Shown here piece by piece: positions 1 through 7,607 of a stretch of DNA of 64,000 nt. Under the pieces are notes generated by a model. That model had not been told where the DNA came from. It searched no databases and saw only the letters and a program-made list of their open reading frames with translations. The stretch comes from Klenkia soli (GTDB lineage: Bacteria; Actinomycetota; Actinomycetes; Mycobacteriales; Geodermatophilaceae). The first letter of the stretch is position 1, and every line of letters starts with the position of its first letter. Both the position numbers and the translations under genes were made by a program. The stretch spans positions 62,001 through 126,000 of the forward strand of contig NZ_FNIR01000002.1 of assembly GCF_900103975.1 (NCBI RefSeq), read 5' to 3'.

Positions 1-1147
1 CGGCGCGGTGCTCGGCGACCACCGAGGTGACCACGCCCTCGTCGTCCACCTCGGAGATGGCCACCCAGTCGGCCAGCAGCGGCACGCACAACCGGGCCGT
101 GCGCTGCTGCAGCTCGGCCATGTCCAGGCTGGCGCCCAGCTGGGTCGTCGCCTCGGCCATCAGGGCCAGGCGTGCGCGGGCGGCCTCGGCGACCGCCCGG
201 TCCCGCTCGGCCGCCCTCCGTGCCGACTGCTCGGCGGCCAGCGCGGCGTCGCGCTCGGCGTCGGCGACCACCCGGGCCGTGACGTCGGTCTGCACGCCGA
301 CGAAGCTCACCAGCTCGCCCGCGCCGTCCCGGACCGGGCTGATCGCCACGTGGTTCCAGAAGGCGGTGCCGTCGGGGCGGTGGTTGAGCAGGGTGACCGC
401 CGTCGACCGGCCCGCGTCCAGGTCGGCGACCATCTGCGCGACGGCGGCCGGGTCGGTGGCCGGGCCCTGCAGGAACTTGCAGTTGCGGCCGACCGACTGC
501 TCGACGGTGTACCCGGTGACCCGGGTGAACGCGGGGTTGACCCAGACCAGCGGGTTCCCCGGCTGCCGGGGGTCGGAGATGGTGAAGCAGATGTCGGTGG
601 CCAGGACGGCCCGCTCGCGCAGGGCCTGCATCACCTGGTCGGGGTCGGCGGCACCGCGGGGTTGCTCGACCGGGAGGAAGACCAGCAGCGACAGCTGGTC
701 GCCGTCGGTGTCCAGCGGGAAGCCGGTGGCCCAGACGACCGGGCCGGGCTCGCCGTCCTCGTCGGTGCCCCGGACGCGGACGGGCTCCCCGGCCAGCGGG
801 TCGCCGGCGGCGATGCGGCTCAGCGGCTCGCTCGTGGCGGCGAGCGGGGTGCCGTCGATGTCGGTGACCCCGGCCGCGGCGGCCCACCGGTCGGTGGCCA
901 CCGGCAGTCGCACGTCACCGGCCAGGGCGAGGGCGGCGGTGTTGGCGTAGGTGACCTGGCCCGACGACCGGTCGACCAGCAGCACCGCGACGGGGGAGTC
1001 CCCCAGCACGCGGGACAGCAGGAGCGGTCCGGCGGCGTGCGACGCGCCGGTCAGCGCGTCGTTCGCCGGGCCGACCACCGAGGTCTGCAGCTGGTCCGTC
1101 GACGAGCTCGGCGAGGTGTCGCCGGACCCGCCGGCGCTGGTGTGCAC
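1..1147 (-). CDS. PAS-LOV sensor protein with GAF start, 3' end beyond window (probable PP2C phosphatase)
   Basis: The visible 382 residues start at a GTG (1147) two codons after an in-frame TAG. Order: a degenerate PAS domain (about residues 15-150), a LOV domain (about 165-285) and the beginning of a GAF domain (about 320 on). The LOV domain carries the flavin-adduct motif GRNCKFLQG, with the photoactive Cys at about residue 223 (codon 479-481), so it should bind FMN and sense blue light. The segment after it (LALMAEATTQLGASLD, then LCVPLLADWVAIS) matches the same segment of the two PP2C phosphatases at 4789-6366 and 46712-49273. A C-terminal SpoIIE-type phosphatase past the edge is therefore likely but not seen. 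It is divergent from an RsbW-like ATPase gene, which supports a light-controlled partner-switching role (inference). Confidence 0.85.
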   Translation of the reverse strand, partial: MHTSAGGSGDTSPSSSTDQLQTSVVGPANDALTGASHAAGPLLLSRVLGDSPVAVLLVDRSSGQVTYANTAALALAGDVRLPVATDRWAAAAGVTDIDGTPLAATSEPLSRIAAGDPLAGEPVRVRGTDEDGEPGPVVWATGFPLDTDGDQLSLLVFLPVEQPRGAADPDQVMQALRERAVLATDICFTISDPRQPGNPLVWVNPAFTRVTGYTVEQSVGRNCKFLQGPATDPAAVAQMVADLDAGRSTAVTLLNHRPDGTAFWNHVAISPVRDGAGELVSFVGVQTDVTARVVADAERDAALAAEQSARRAAERDRAVAEAARARLALMAEATTQLGASLDMAELQQRTARLCVPLLADWVAISEVDDEGVVTSVVAEHRA

Positions 1148-1265
1148 CTCGCAAGGCTAGAGCATTTACGCAGGTGGTCCTGGGGGGCCGTGCGCGGTGC
1201 CGGTGGTCGGCGGGTCGTCGGGCTGCGCCCGTGCCACACTCGCCGGGATCGAGCGAGGAGGATCC

Positions 1266-1754
1266 GTGGTCGACCGGGCTCGGCTCACCCCGCAGGAGCA
1301 CGCTGCCGCAGCGGCGTCCTGGGCGCACGACACCCCGGTGCCGCAGCCGCCGCAGGCCGACCGCCTCGTCCACCTCCTCGAGTCGATCCGGTCGCTGGGC
1401 GCGGTCCGCCGGCAGGTGCGCGCGTTCCTGCGGGCCGGGCTGCCCGACGACGCCGGCGAGGCCGCGGAGGACGCCGTCGAGCACGCCGTCCTGGTCATCG
1501 ACGAGCTCACCTCCAACGCGCTGCGGCACGGCCGGCCGCCGTCGCGGCTGCAGGTGTGCGACGAGCCCGACCGCTGGATCGTGGTCGTCAGCGACGCGGC
1601 CCCCGAGCGCATGCCCACCCCCGCGGTCGAGCGGCCGGCGGGGGCCGGCGGGTACGGCCTGCACCTGGTCGCCGACCTGACCGGCGCGCACGGGGTGCAC
1701 TACGAGACCGACCAAAAGCTGGTCTGGGCGTGCCTGGAGAAGCCCGGTCGCTGA
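1266..1754 (+). CDS. RsbW-like HATPase (anti-sigma factor / serine kinase)
   Basis: 162 residues. The start is the GTG at 1266, preceded by the strong site GAGGAGG; the upstream in-frame GTG has no such site. GHKL ATPase motifs are visible: N box VIDELTSNALRHG (Mg/ATP), G1 box VVVSDAAPERMP and G2 GGYGLHLVADL. Stand-alone HATPase_c domains of this size in actinobacteria bind ATP and act as anti-sigma factors or kinases of anti-sigma antagonists. A PP2C phosphatase family member is divergent next door and another lies at 4.8 kb, the usual counter-players in partner switching. The target sigma factor is not identifiable here. The stop abuts that of the convergent P-type ATPase within TGATCA (1752-1757). 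Confidence 0.85.
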   Translation: MVDRARLTPQEHAAAAASWAHDTPVPQPPQADRLVHLLESIRSLGAVRRQVRAFLRAGLPDDAGEAAEDAVEHAVLVIDELTSNALRHGRPPSRLQVCDEPDRWIVVVSDAAPERMPTPAVERPAGAGGYGLHLVADLTGAHGVHYETDQKLVWACLEKPGR

Positions 1755-3713
1755 TCAGGCCGGCCGCCACGCGCTGCGGCGCAGCAGGCGGACCCCGTTC
1801 AGCGCCACCAGGATCGTCGAGCCCTCGTGCCCGGCCACGCCCAGCGGCAGCGGCAGGTGCGCCACGAGGTCCCAGGTGACCAGCCCGACGACGACCACCC
1901 CGGCGAGCACCAGGTTCTGCACCACGAGCCGCCGGGCCCGCCGCGCGAGGTCGAGGACGGCGGGCAAGGTGGCCAGGTCGTCGCGCACCACCACGACGTC
2001 CGCGCTGGACACCGCGAGGTCGGACCCGATGCCGCCCATCGCCACCCCCACGTCGGCGGCGGCGAGCGCGGGCGCGTCGTTCACGCCGTCCCCGACCACC
2101 AGCACCCGGTGGCCGGCGGCCTGCAGCTGGCGCACGGCGTCGACCTTGTCCTCGGGGAGCAGCCCGGCCCGGACGTCGGTGATGCCCACCTCGGCGGCCA
2201 GCGCACCCGCCGCCCGCTCGCCGTCGCCGGTCAGCAGCACCGGCGCGCGGCCCAGCGACCGGTGCAGCGCGGCGACCGTGGCCGCCGCGGCGGGGCGCAC
2301 CCGGTCGGCCAGGGCGATCCAGCCGGCGGGCTCGCCGTCCACGGTCACCGCCACCACGGTGCGGCCGCGGGCCTGCTCGGCGGCGCCGCCCTCCGGGTCG
2401 TCGCCGTCGGGCGCCGCGGCGACCGCGACGACCCGGCCGCCCACGCTGCCGGTGACCCCGTGCCCGACCCGGGCGCGGAAACCGGACACCGGCCCGTACG
2501 CGATCCCGCGGGTGCGGGCGGCCTCGACCACGGCCCGACCCAGCGGGTGCTCGCTGGGCGCCTCGACCGCCGCGGCCAGGGCCAGCAGCTCGGCCCCGGA
2601 CCACCCGGGGCGGGGACCCACGGCGACGACGGTCGGCGTGCCGTCGGTCAGCGTGCCGGTCTTGTCCACGACCACCGCGGTGACGCTGCCCAGGCCCTCC
2701 AGGGCCACCGCCGAGGTGACCAGCACGCCGTTGCGGCCGGCCGTGGCGATCGCCGACAGCAGCGGCGGCATGGTGGCCAGCACCAGCGCGCACGGCGAGG
2801 CGACGATCATGAACGTCATCGCCCGCAGCAGCGCGCTCTGCAGGTCGGCGCCCAGCAGCAGCGGCACGGCGAAGATCGCCACCGTGGCGACGACGACGCC
2901 GACCGAGTAGCGCTGCTCGACCTTCTCGATCAGCAGCTGGGCGCGTGCCTTGGTGCCCGAGGCCTGCTCGACCAGCACCCCGATGCGGGCCACCACGCTG
3001 TCGTGCGACGGCGCGCCCACCCGCACGGTGAGCGTGCCCGTGCCGTTCACCGTGCCGGCGAACACCGCGTCGCCGGCCTGCTTGTCCGCCGGCAGCGGTT
3101 CGCCGGTGATCGATGCCTGGTCGACCTCCGAGGCGCCGTCCAGCACGGTGCCGTCGGCCGGGAGCCGGTCCCCGGGCCGGACCAGCACCCGGTCGCCGAC
3201 CGCCAGCTCGGCCGCCGGGACCTGCCGCTGCGTGCCGTCGTCGGCCACCCGGCAGGCCTGCTCGGGGGCGAGGTCGGTCAGGGACCGGACGGCGTCGCGG
3301 GTCCGCTGCGTGGCGAAGGCCTCGAGCGCGCCGGAGGTCGCGAAGATGACGATCAGCAGCGCGGCGTCGAACACCTGGCCGATGCCGACGGCGCCGACCG
3401 CGGCCACGACCATCAGCAGGTCGACGTCCAGCGTGCGCTCCCGCAGCGCCTGCACCCCGGCCACCGCGGGCTCCCACCCGCCGGCCACGCCGCAGGCCAG
3501 GTAGGCCGTCCACCACAGCGGCGCCGGGGCGCCGGCGAGGTGCAGCGACGCGCCGACGGCGAACAGCGCCAGCGACAGCGCCGCCCACCGCACCTCGGGC
3601 AGCGTCCAGGCCACCCGCGCGGCCACCCGCGCGGCCACCGCCGGGCGGTCGCGGCGGTCGCGGCGGTCGACGTGGACGGTCCGGTCGGCGGTCGTCGCGG
3701 TCACCCTTGGCAC
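1755..3713 (-). CDS. P1B-4-type heavy-metal transporting P-type ATPase (CtpD/CtpJ-like)
   Basis: 652 residues. Hallmarks in order: actuator TGEP loop (DQASITGEPLP), intramembrane SPC motif (VASPCALVLATMPP), phosphorylation site DKTGTLT, ATP-binding HPLG (SEHPLGRAV), hinge GDGVNDAPAL, and HEGST in the last transmembrane segment. SPC plus HEGxT defines the P1B-4 group, known to export Co2+, Fe2+ or Zn2+ (CtpD and CtpJ of mycobacteria). There is no N-terminal CxxC metal-binding domain, as is usual for this group. The N-terminus is rich in Arg/Ala and encoded by short direct repeats (about 3610-3670). Metal specificity cannot be fixed from sequence. The start is a GTG with a modest AGG upstream; a second GTG lies three codons in. 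Confidence 0.9.
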   Translation of the reverse strand: MPRVTATTADRTVHVDRRDRRDRPAVAARVAARVAWTLPEVRWAALSLALFAVGASLHLAGAPAPLWWTAYLACGVAGGWEPAVAGVQALRERTLDVDLLMVVAAVGAVGIGQVFDAALLIVIFATSGALEAFATQRTRDAVRSLTDLAPEQACRVADDGTQRQVPAAELAVGDRVLVRPGDRLPADGTVLDGASEVDQASITGEPLPADKQAGDAVFAGTVNGTGTLTVRVGAPSHDSVVARIGVLVEQASGTKARAQLLIEKVEQRYSVGVVVATVAIFAVPLLLGADLQSALLRAMTFMIVASPCALVLATMPPLLSAIATAGRNGVLVTSAVALEGLGSVTAVVVDKTGTLTDGTPTVVAVGPRPGWSGAELLALAAAVEAPSEHPLGRAVVEAARTRGIAYGPVSGFRARVGHGVTGSVGGRVVAVAAAPDGDDPEGGAAEQARGRTVVAVTVDGEPAGWIALADRVRPAAAATVAALHRSLGRAPVLLTGDGERAAGALAAEVGITDVRAGLLPEDKVDAVRQLQAAGHRVLVVGDGVNDAPALAAADVGVAMGGIGSDLAVSSADVVVVRDDLATLPAVLDLARRARRLVVQNLVLAGVVVVGLVTWDLVAHLPLPLGVAGHEGSTILVALNGVRLLRRSAWRPA

Positions 3714-3775
3714 ACTACCTGCGCATGCGTGAAGAAACGCAGGCTGTCGAGCAGGCCGGGTGAGAGGGTGGGGTC

Positions 3776-4339
3776 GTGTCGGTCGCCGCGCTCGTCCTGG
3801 CCGCCGGGGGCGGTCGCCGCTACGGCATGCCCAAGGCCCTGGCCCCGCTGCCCGACGGCGAGCTGTTCGTCGAGCGGGCCGTGCGCACCGCCCGGGCGGT
3901 GTGCGACCCGGTGCTGGTCGTGCTGGGGGCGGCGATGGTGGAGGTCTGGCAGCGGGCCGACCTGCACGGCGCCACCGTGGTGGGCAACCGCGACTGGGAG
4001 ACCGGCATGGCCTCTTCGCTGCGCACCGGCATCCAGGGGCTGCAGGCCCTCGGCGCGGGCATCGAGGCGGCCGTGGTGATGCTCGTCGACGTCCCCGGCC
4101 TGACCCCCGAGGCGCTGGCCCGGGTCACCGCGCACGCGGCGCCCGACGCGCTCGTCGTCCCCACCTACGACGGCGTCCCCGGGCACCCGGTGCTGATCGG
4201 GCGGGACCACTGGGCCGGGGTGGCCGACTCGGCCACCGGCGACGAGGGCGCCCGGGCCTACCTGCGCGAGCACGCCGTGACCGAGGTCGACTGCACGGGC
4301 CTGGCCGACCCGGCCGACCACGACACGCCGCGCGCGTAA
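3776..4339 (+). CDS. MobA/MocA-like NTP transferase
   Basis: 187 residues, a single nucleotidyltransferase domain. The N-terminal signature LVLAAGGGRRYGMPKAL is the LAAGxxxRxGxxK nucleotide-binding loop of the MobA/MocA family, and MLVDVPGLTP matches the DxPxxxP metal-binding region. The family transfers CMP or GMP to molybdopterin (MocA for xanthine-dehydrogenase type cofactor, MobA for the bis-MGD type). moaE is 10 nt downstream in the same direction, so a cofactor role is likely. MocA-type action would fit the cox/xdh-like maturation genes at 40.7-43.9 kb, but a more general sugar-nucleotide role is not excluded. Start GTG. Confidence 0.8.
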   Translation: MSVAALVLAAGGGRRYGMPKALAPLPDGELFVERAVRTARAVCDPVLVVLGAAMVEVWQRADLHGATVVGNRDWETGMASSLRTGIQGLQALGAGIEAAVVMLVDVPGLTPEALARVTAHAAPDALVVPTYDGVPGHPVLIGRDHWAGVADSATGDEGARAYLREHAVTEVDCTGLADPADHDTPRA

Positions 4340-4349
4340 CGTCCGTGCG

Positions 4350-4760
4350 GTGATCGCCCGCATCAGCGAGGAACCGCTGGACGTCGCCGCCCACGAGGCC
4401 GCGGCCGCCCACCCGGCCGCCGGGGCCACCGTCAGCTTCGCCGGGGTGGTCCGCGACCACGACGGCGGCCGGTCGGTCACCGAGCTCGAGTACGTCGGCC
4501 ACCCCACCGCGCAGGCGCTGCTCGAGGAGATCGCCGCCGAGTTCGCCGCCCGCCCCGAGGTGCACGCCGTCGCGGTCAGCCACCGGGTCGGCCTGCTCGC
4601 GATCGGCGACGTCGCGCTGGCCTGCGCGGTCTCGACCAGCCACCGGGGCCAGGCGTTCAGCGCCTGCGCGGAGCTGGTGGACGAGGTGAAGGCGAGGCTG
4701 CCGATCTGGAAGCGGCAGGTGTTCACCGACGGCGCCGAGGAATGGGTGGCCTGCCCCTAA
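4350..4760 (+). CDS. moaE: Molybdopterin synthase catalytic subunit MoaE
   Basis: 136 residues, family length. MoaE with MoaD converts precursor Z (cPMP) to molybdopterin by adding two sulfurs. Visible signatures: FAGVVRDHDGGRSVTELEYVGHP near residues 30-52, SHRVGLLAIGD, and the C-terminal catalytic stretch KARLPIWKRQVFTDGAEEWV with the essential lysines. It follows a MobA/MocA-like gene by 10 nt, probably as one transcript. Its partner moaD is at 9091-9333 on the opposite strand with moaA, so the pathway is split here. Start GTG. Confidence 0.95.
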   Translation: MIARISEEPLDVAAHEAAAAHPAAGATVSFAGVVRDHDGGRSVTELEYVGHPTAQALLEEIAAEFAARPEVHAVAVSHRVGLLAIGDVALACAVSTSHRGQAFSACAELVDEVKARLPIWKRQVFTDGAEEWVACP

Positions 4761-4788
4761 GCTGAGCGCCGTCGGGAGGGGGCCCCGG

Positions 4789-6366
4789 GTGGTGCGGCAG
4801 GCCGGTACAGGGGTGCTCGAGGGCATGCCCATGGGGTTCCTGCAGTTCTCCGCCGACTGGACGGTCACCTACGTCAACGCCGGTGCCGAGCGGGCCTTCC
4901 GCCGCCGCCGCGAGGACCTCCTCGGCCGCAACGCGTGGCAGGCCTTCCCCGGCAACGAGGACTCCGCCCTGGGCCGGGCCTACCGGCGGGTGGCGAGCAC
5001 CCGCGACCGCGAGGTCCTCGAGGTGCGGTCCGCGGTGCTGGGTGTCTGGTTCGAGGTCCGGATCGTGCCGGCCGAGGGCGGGGGTGTCAGCGCCTTCTTC
5101 ACCGACACCACCGACCGGCACCGCACGCAGGAGCGGCTGGCCGTGCTGGCCCAGATCAGCGCCGAGGTGGCCGGCACACCCGACGCCGTGCAGAGCATGA
5201 GCCGCATCCCCCGGGTCCTGGTGCCGGCGCTGGCCGACTGGGCCGTCGTCACCGTGCTGGAGGACGACGGCCGGCCCCGGGACGTGGGGTGCTGGCACGC
5301 CGACCCCGCGCTGCGGCCGGTGCTGGCCCGGTACAGCGAGCTGCGGCTGGGCGAGCTGCCGGCGACCACCCCGCTGATCCGCTCGATGCACACCCAGGAG
5401 CCGACCCCGGTCACCGCGGCCGAGGTGGCCGACAGCCTCCCGCCGGGCGAGAGCCGCGACCTCCAGCGGCGGCTGGCCACCGGCTCGGGGCTCTACCTGC
5501 CGCTGCTGGGCCGTGGCCGCACCCTGGGCGTCATCACGCTGTGGTGGGCCGCGGGGCACACCCCGGAGGCCGAGGACCTCGCCGCCGCCCGCGAGGCCGC
5601 CGACCGGATCGGCCTGGCCCTCGACAACGGCCGGCTGTACCGCCAGCAGGCCGCGCTGGCCGAGGAGCTGCAGCGCAGCCTGCTGACCCAGCCGTTCCAG
5701 CCGGCCGGCGCCGACGTCGCGGTGCGGTACACCCCCGCGGCCGAGGCGGCCCGGGTCGGCGGCGACTGGTACGACGCCTTCCGGGCCTCCGACGGGGCCA
5801 CCACCCTGGTGATCGGCGACGTCGTCGGGCACGACACCGCCGCGGCCGCCGCGATGGGCCAGCTGCGGGGGCTGCTGCGCGGCATCGCCACCTACTCCGA
5901 CGCCGGCCCCGCCGAGGTGCTGCGGGGGCTGGACGCCGCCATGGCCCAGCTGTCCTTCCCCACCCTGGCCACGGCCGCCGTCGCCCGGCTGGTGCCCACC
6001 GGCGACGGCGGGGCCTGCCTGCGCTGGTCCAGCGCCGGCCACCTGGCCCCCGTGGTGCTGCGCCCCGACGGCACCCTCGACCCGCCGCCCCCGTGGCAGG
6101 GCGACCTGCTGCTGGGCGTCGACCGCCTCGCGCCCCGGGTCGAGCACGACGTCGCGCTGGCGCCGGGGTCGACGGTGCTGCTGTTCACCGACGGCCTGGT
6201 CGAGCGGCGCAACGAGGACCTCGACACCGGCCTGGCCCGGCTGCGCGCCGCCGTCGAGCAGCTGGCCGACCGGCCGCTGGACGACCTGTGCGACGAGCTC
6301 GTCGACCTGCTCGTGCACGGCCGGCCGGACGACGACGTCGCGCTGGTCGCCGTCCGGCTGCGCTGA
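4789..6366 (+). CDS. PAS-GAF-PP2C (SpoIIE/RsbU-type) serine phosphatase
   Basis: 525 residues, no membrane segment. A PAS domain (about 8-112, ending in FFTDTTDRHR) is followed by a GAF domain (about 120-285) and a PP2C/SpoIIE phosphatase domain (about 300-525). The metal-binding PP2C motifs are visible: GGDWYDAF, VIGDVVGHD, FTDGLVERR and DDDVALVAVRL. Such proteins dephosphorylate anti-sigma-factor antagonists in response to a signal at the PAS/GAF domains. It is closely similar to the C-terminal half of the protein at 46712-49273 (GMPMGFLQFS against AMPTGYLSMD, DDGRPRDVGCWHADP against DDGRPRDVGSWHADP), so the two are paralogues. The start is an early GTG; alignment with the paralogue supports it over the later ATG at 4825. 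Confidence 0.9.
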   Translation: MVRQAGTGVLEGMPMGFLQFSADWTVTYVNAGAERAFRRRREDLLGRNAWQAFPGNEDSALGRAYRRVASTRDREVLEVRSAVLGVWFEVRIVPAEGGGVSAFFTDTTDRHRTQERLAVLAQISAEVAGTPDAVQSMSRIPRVLVPALADWAVVTVLEDDGRPRDVGCWHADPALRPVLARYSELRLGELPATTPLIRSMHTQEPTPVTAAEVADSLPPGESRDLQRRLATGSGLYLPLLGRGRTLGVITLWWAAGHTPEAEDLAAAREAADRIGLALDNGRLYRQQAALAEELQRSLLTQPFQPAGADVAVRYTPAAEAARVGGDWYDAFRASDGATTLVIGDVVGHDTAAAAAMGQLRGLLRGIATYSDAGPAEVLRGLDAAMAQLSFPTLATAAVARLVPTGDGGACLRWSSAGHLAPVVLRPDGTLDPPPPWQGDLLLGVDRLAPRVEHDVALAPGSTVLLFTDGLVERRNEDLDTGLARLRAAVEQLADRPLDDLCDELVDLLVHGRPDDDVALVAVRLR

Positions 6367-6367
6367 C

Positions 6368-6568
6368 CTACCGCGCGCCGGCCAGCCCGTCGTCGTCCCG
6401 GCGGTGGTGGTCGCGCTGCTCGAGGGCCTCCTCCTCGGCCTCGCCCTCGAGGCGGCGGGCCTCGCCGGCGACCTCCGCCGCGGCGTCGCCGTGGGACTCG
6501 CCGTAGACCTCCGTCGCCCGGCCGAGCAGCTCCTCCGCCTTGGCCTTGGCCTTGTCGAACACGCTCAT
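6368..6568 (-). CDS. Small CsbD-like stress protein
   Basis: 66 residues, highly charged, helical, with Glu/Ala/Lys repeats. The N-terminus MSVFDKAKAKAEELLGRATEVYGE resembles CsbD and related short general-stress proteins, though the full CsbD signature is not clear. A good ribosome site (GAGGAGCACTGGG) precedes the ATG. The gene is convergent with the PP2C phosphatase, with 1 nt between the stops. Function unknown. Confidence 0.65.
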   Translation of the reverse strand: MSVFDKAKAKAEELLGRATEVYGESHGDAAAEVAGEARRLEGEAEEEALEQRDHHRRDDDGLAGAR

Positions 6569-6581
6569 CCCAGTGCTCCTC

Positions 6582-7607
6582 TCATCGGTGGGCCGAATCC
6601 CTGATCTCCCCGACCAGCTCCTCGAGGATGTCCTCGAGGGCGACGACGCCGACCACCCGGTCCTCGTCGACCACGGCGGCCAGCTGCGCCCGGCCGGCCT
6701 GCATGGTCTGCAGCGTGGTCCGCAGGTCGGTGGTCGCCTGCACCCGGGGGAGCGGGCGGGTGATGTCGGCGACCCGCACGTCGGCCTCGCCCTCGGCCAC
6801 CAGCACGTCCTTCAGGTGCACGTAGCCGGCCAGCTCGCCGTCGACGACCACCGGGAACCGGGAGAACCCGGTGCTGGCGGCCAGCTGCTCGACGGCCAGG
6901 CCGTCGTCGTCGCGGTCCAGGACGGCCAGCTCGCTGCGCGGGATGAGGACCGACCGGGTGTCCCGGTCCTCCAGGGCCAGGGCGCCGGTGAGCAGGTCGT
7001 GGTCGGCGGCGTCCAGCAGCCCGCCCTCGCGCGACTGGTCCAGCAGCCCGGCCACCTCGTCGCGGGTGAAGGAGCTGGTCACCTCGTCCTTGGGCTCGAC
7101 CCCCACCAGCCGCAGGACGGCGTTGGCCACGGCGTTCATGAGCAGCAGGAACGGCTTGAGCACCGCCACCACGACCTTGAGCGGCGGGGCCAGCGCCAGC
7201 GCGGCGCGGTCGGGGCCGGCCAGGGCCAGGTTCTTGGGCACCATCTCGCCGATCACCACGTGCAGCGCGACGACGACCGAGAGCGCGATGGCGAACGAGA
7301 TCGGGTAAACCGCGGCCTCGGGCACCCGGAGGGCCTCGAACACCGGCTCGAGCAGGTGCGCCACGGCCGGCTCGCCGATGGCACCCAGGCCCAGCGAGCA
7401 GACCGTGATGCCCAGCTGCGCGCCGGCCATCATCAGCGAGACCTGCTCCATGGCGGCCAGCGTGGTGCGGGCCCGCCGGGACCCGGCCTCGGCCAGCGGC
7501 TCGATCGACGAGCGGCGCGCCGAGATCAGCGCGAACTCGGCGGCCACGAAGAACGCGTTGGCGCCCAGCAGCACGACGGCCACCAGCAGCCCGACCCAGT
7601 CGCTCAT
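6582..7607 (-). CDS. CNNM/CorC-type DUF21 + CBS-pair membrane protein (shorter copy)
   Basis: 341 residues. N-terminal DUF21/CNNM transmembrane domain (about 1-190; MSDWVGLLVAVVLLGANAFFVAAEFALISARR, with GEMVPKNLAL) followed by a CBS pair (about 200-340) ending in VGVVALEDILEELVGEIRD. It stops before the C-terminal CorC_HlyC domain that its upstream neighbour has. The family is linked to Mg2+/Co2+ transport or resistance and is often misnamed hemolysin. Its ATG overlaps the stop of the upstream paralogue by 4 nt and has the site GGAGG, so the two are translated together. The pair may form a heterodimer (inference). Confidence 0.9.
   Translation of the reverse strand: MSDWVGLLVAVVLLGANAFFVAAEFALISARRSSIEPLAEAGSRRARTTLAAMEQVSLMMAGAQLGITVCSLGLGAIGEPAVAHLLEPVFEALRVPEAAVYPISFAIALSVVVALHVVIGEMVPKNLALAGPDRAALALAPPLKVVVAVLKPFLLLMNAVANAVLRLVGVEPKDEVTSSFTRDEVAGLLDQSREGGLLDAADHDLLTGALALEDRDTRSVLIPRSELAVLDRDDDGLAVEQLAASTGFSRFPVVVDGELAGYVHLKDVLVAEGEADVRVADITRPLPRVQATTDLRTTLQTMQAGRAQLAAVVDEDRVVGVVALEDILEELVGEIRDSAHR

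Noticed and set aside
8-1879. Long plus-strand frame of 623 codons
   Set aside because: It lies over the LOV gene and the HATPase; its protein is low-complexity Arg/Gly/Ala, as expected from an antisense frame in GC-rich DNA.
3610-3670. Short repeats (GCGGCCACCCGC, CGGTCGCGG) near the start of the P-type ATPase
   Set aside because: They encode the Arg/Ala-rich N-terminus and look like simple slippage in coding DNA, not a separate element.
1827-4079. 750-codon plus-strand frame
   Set aside because: Antisense of the P-type ATPase, with His/Gly/Arg-rich composition and no domain; the ATPase motifs are decisive for the other strand.
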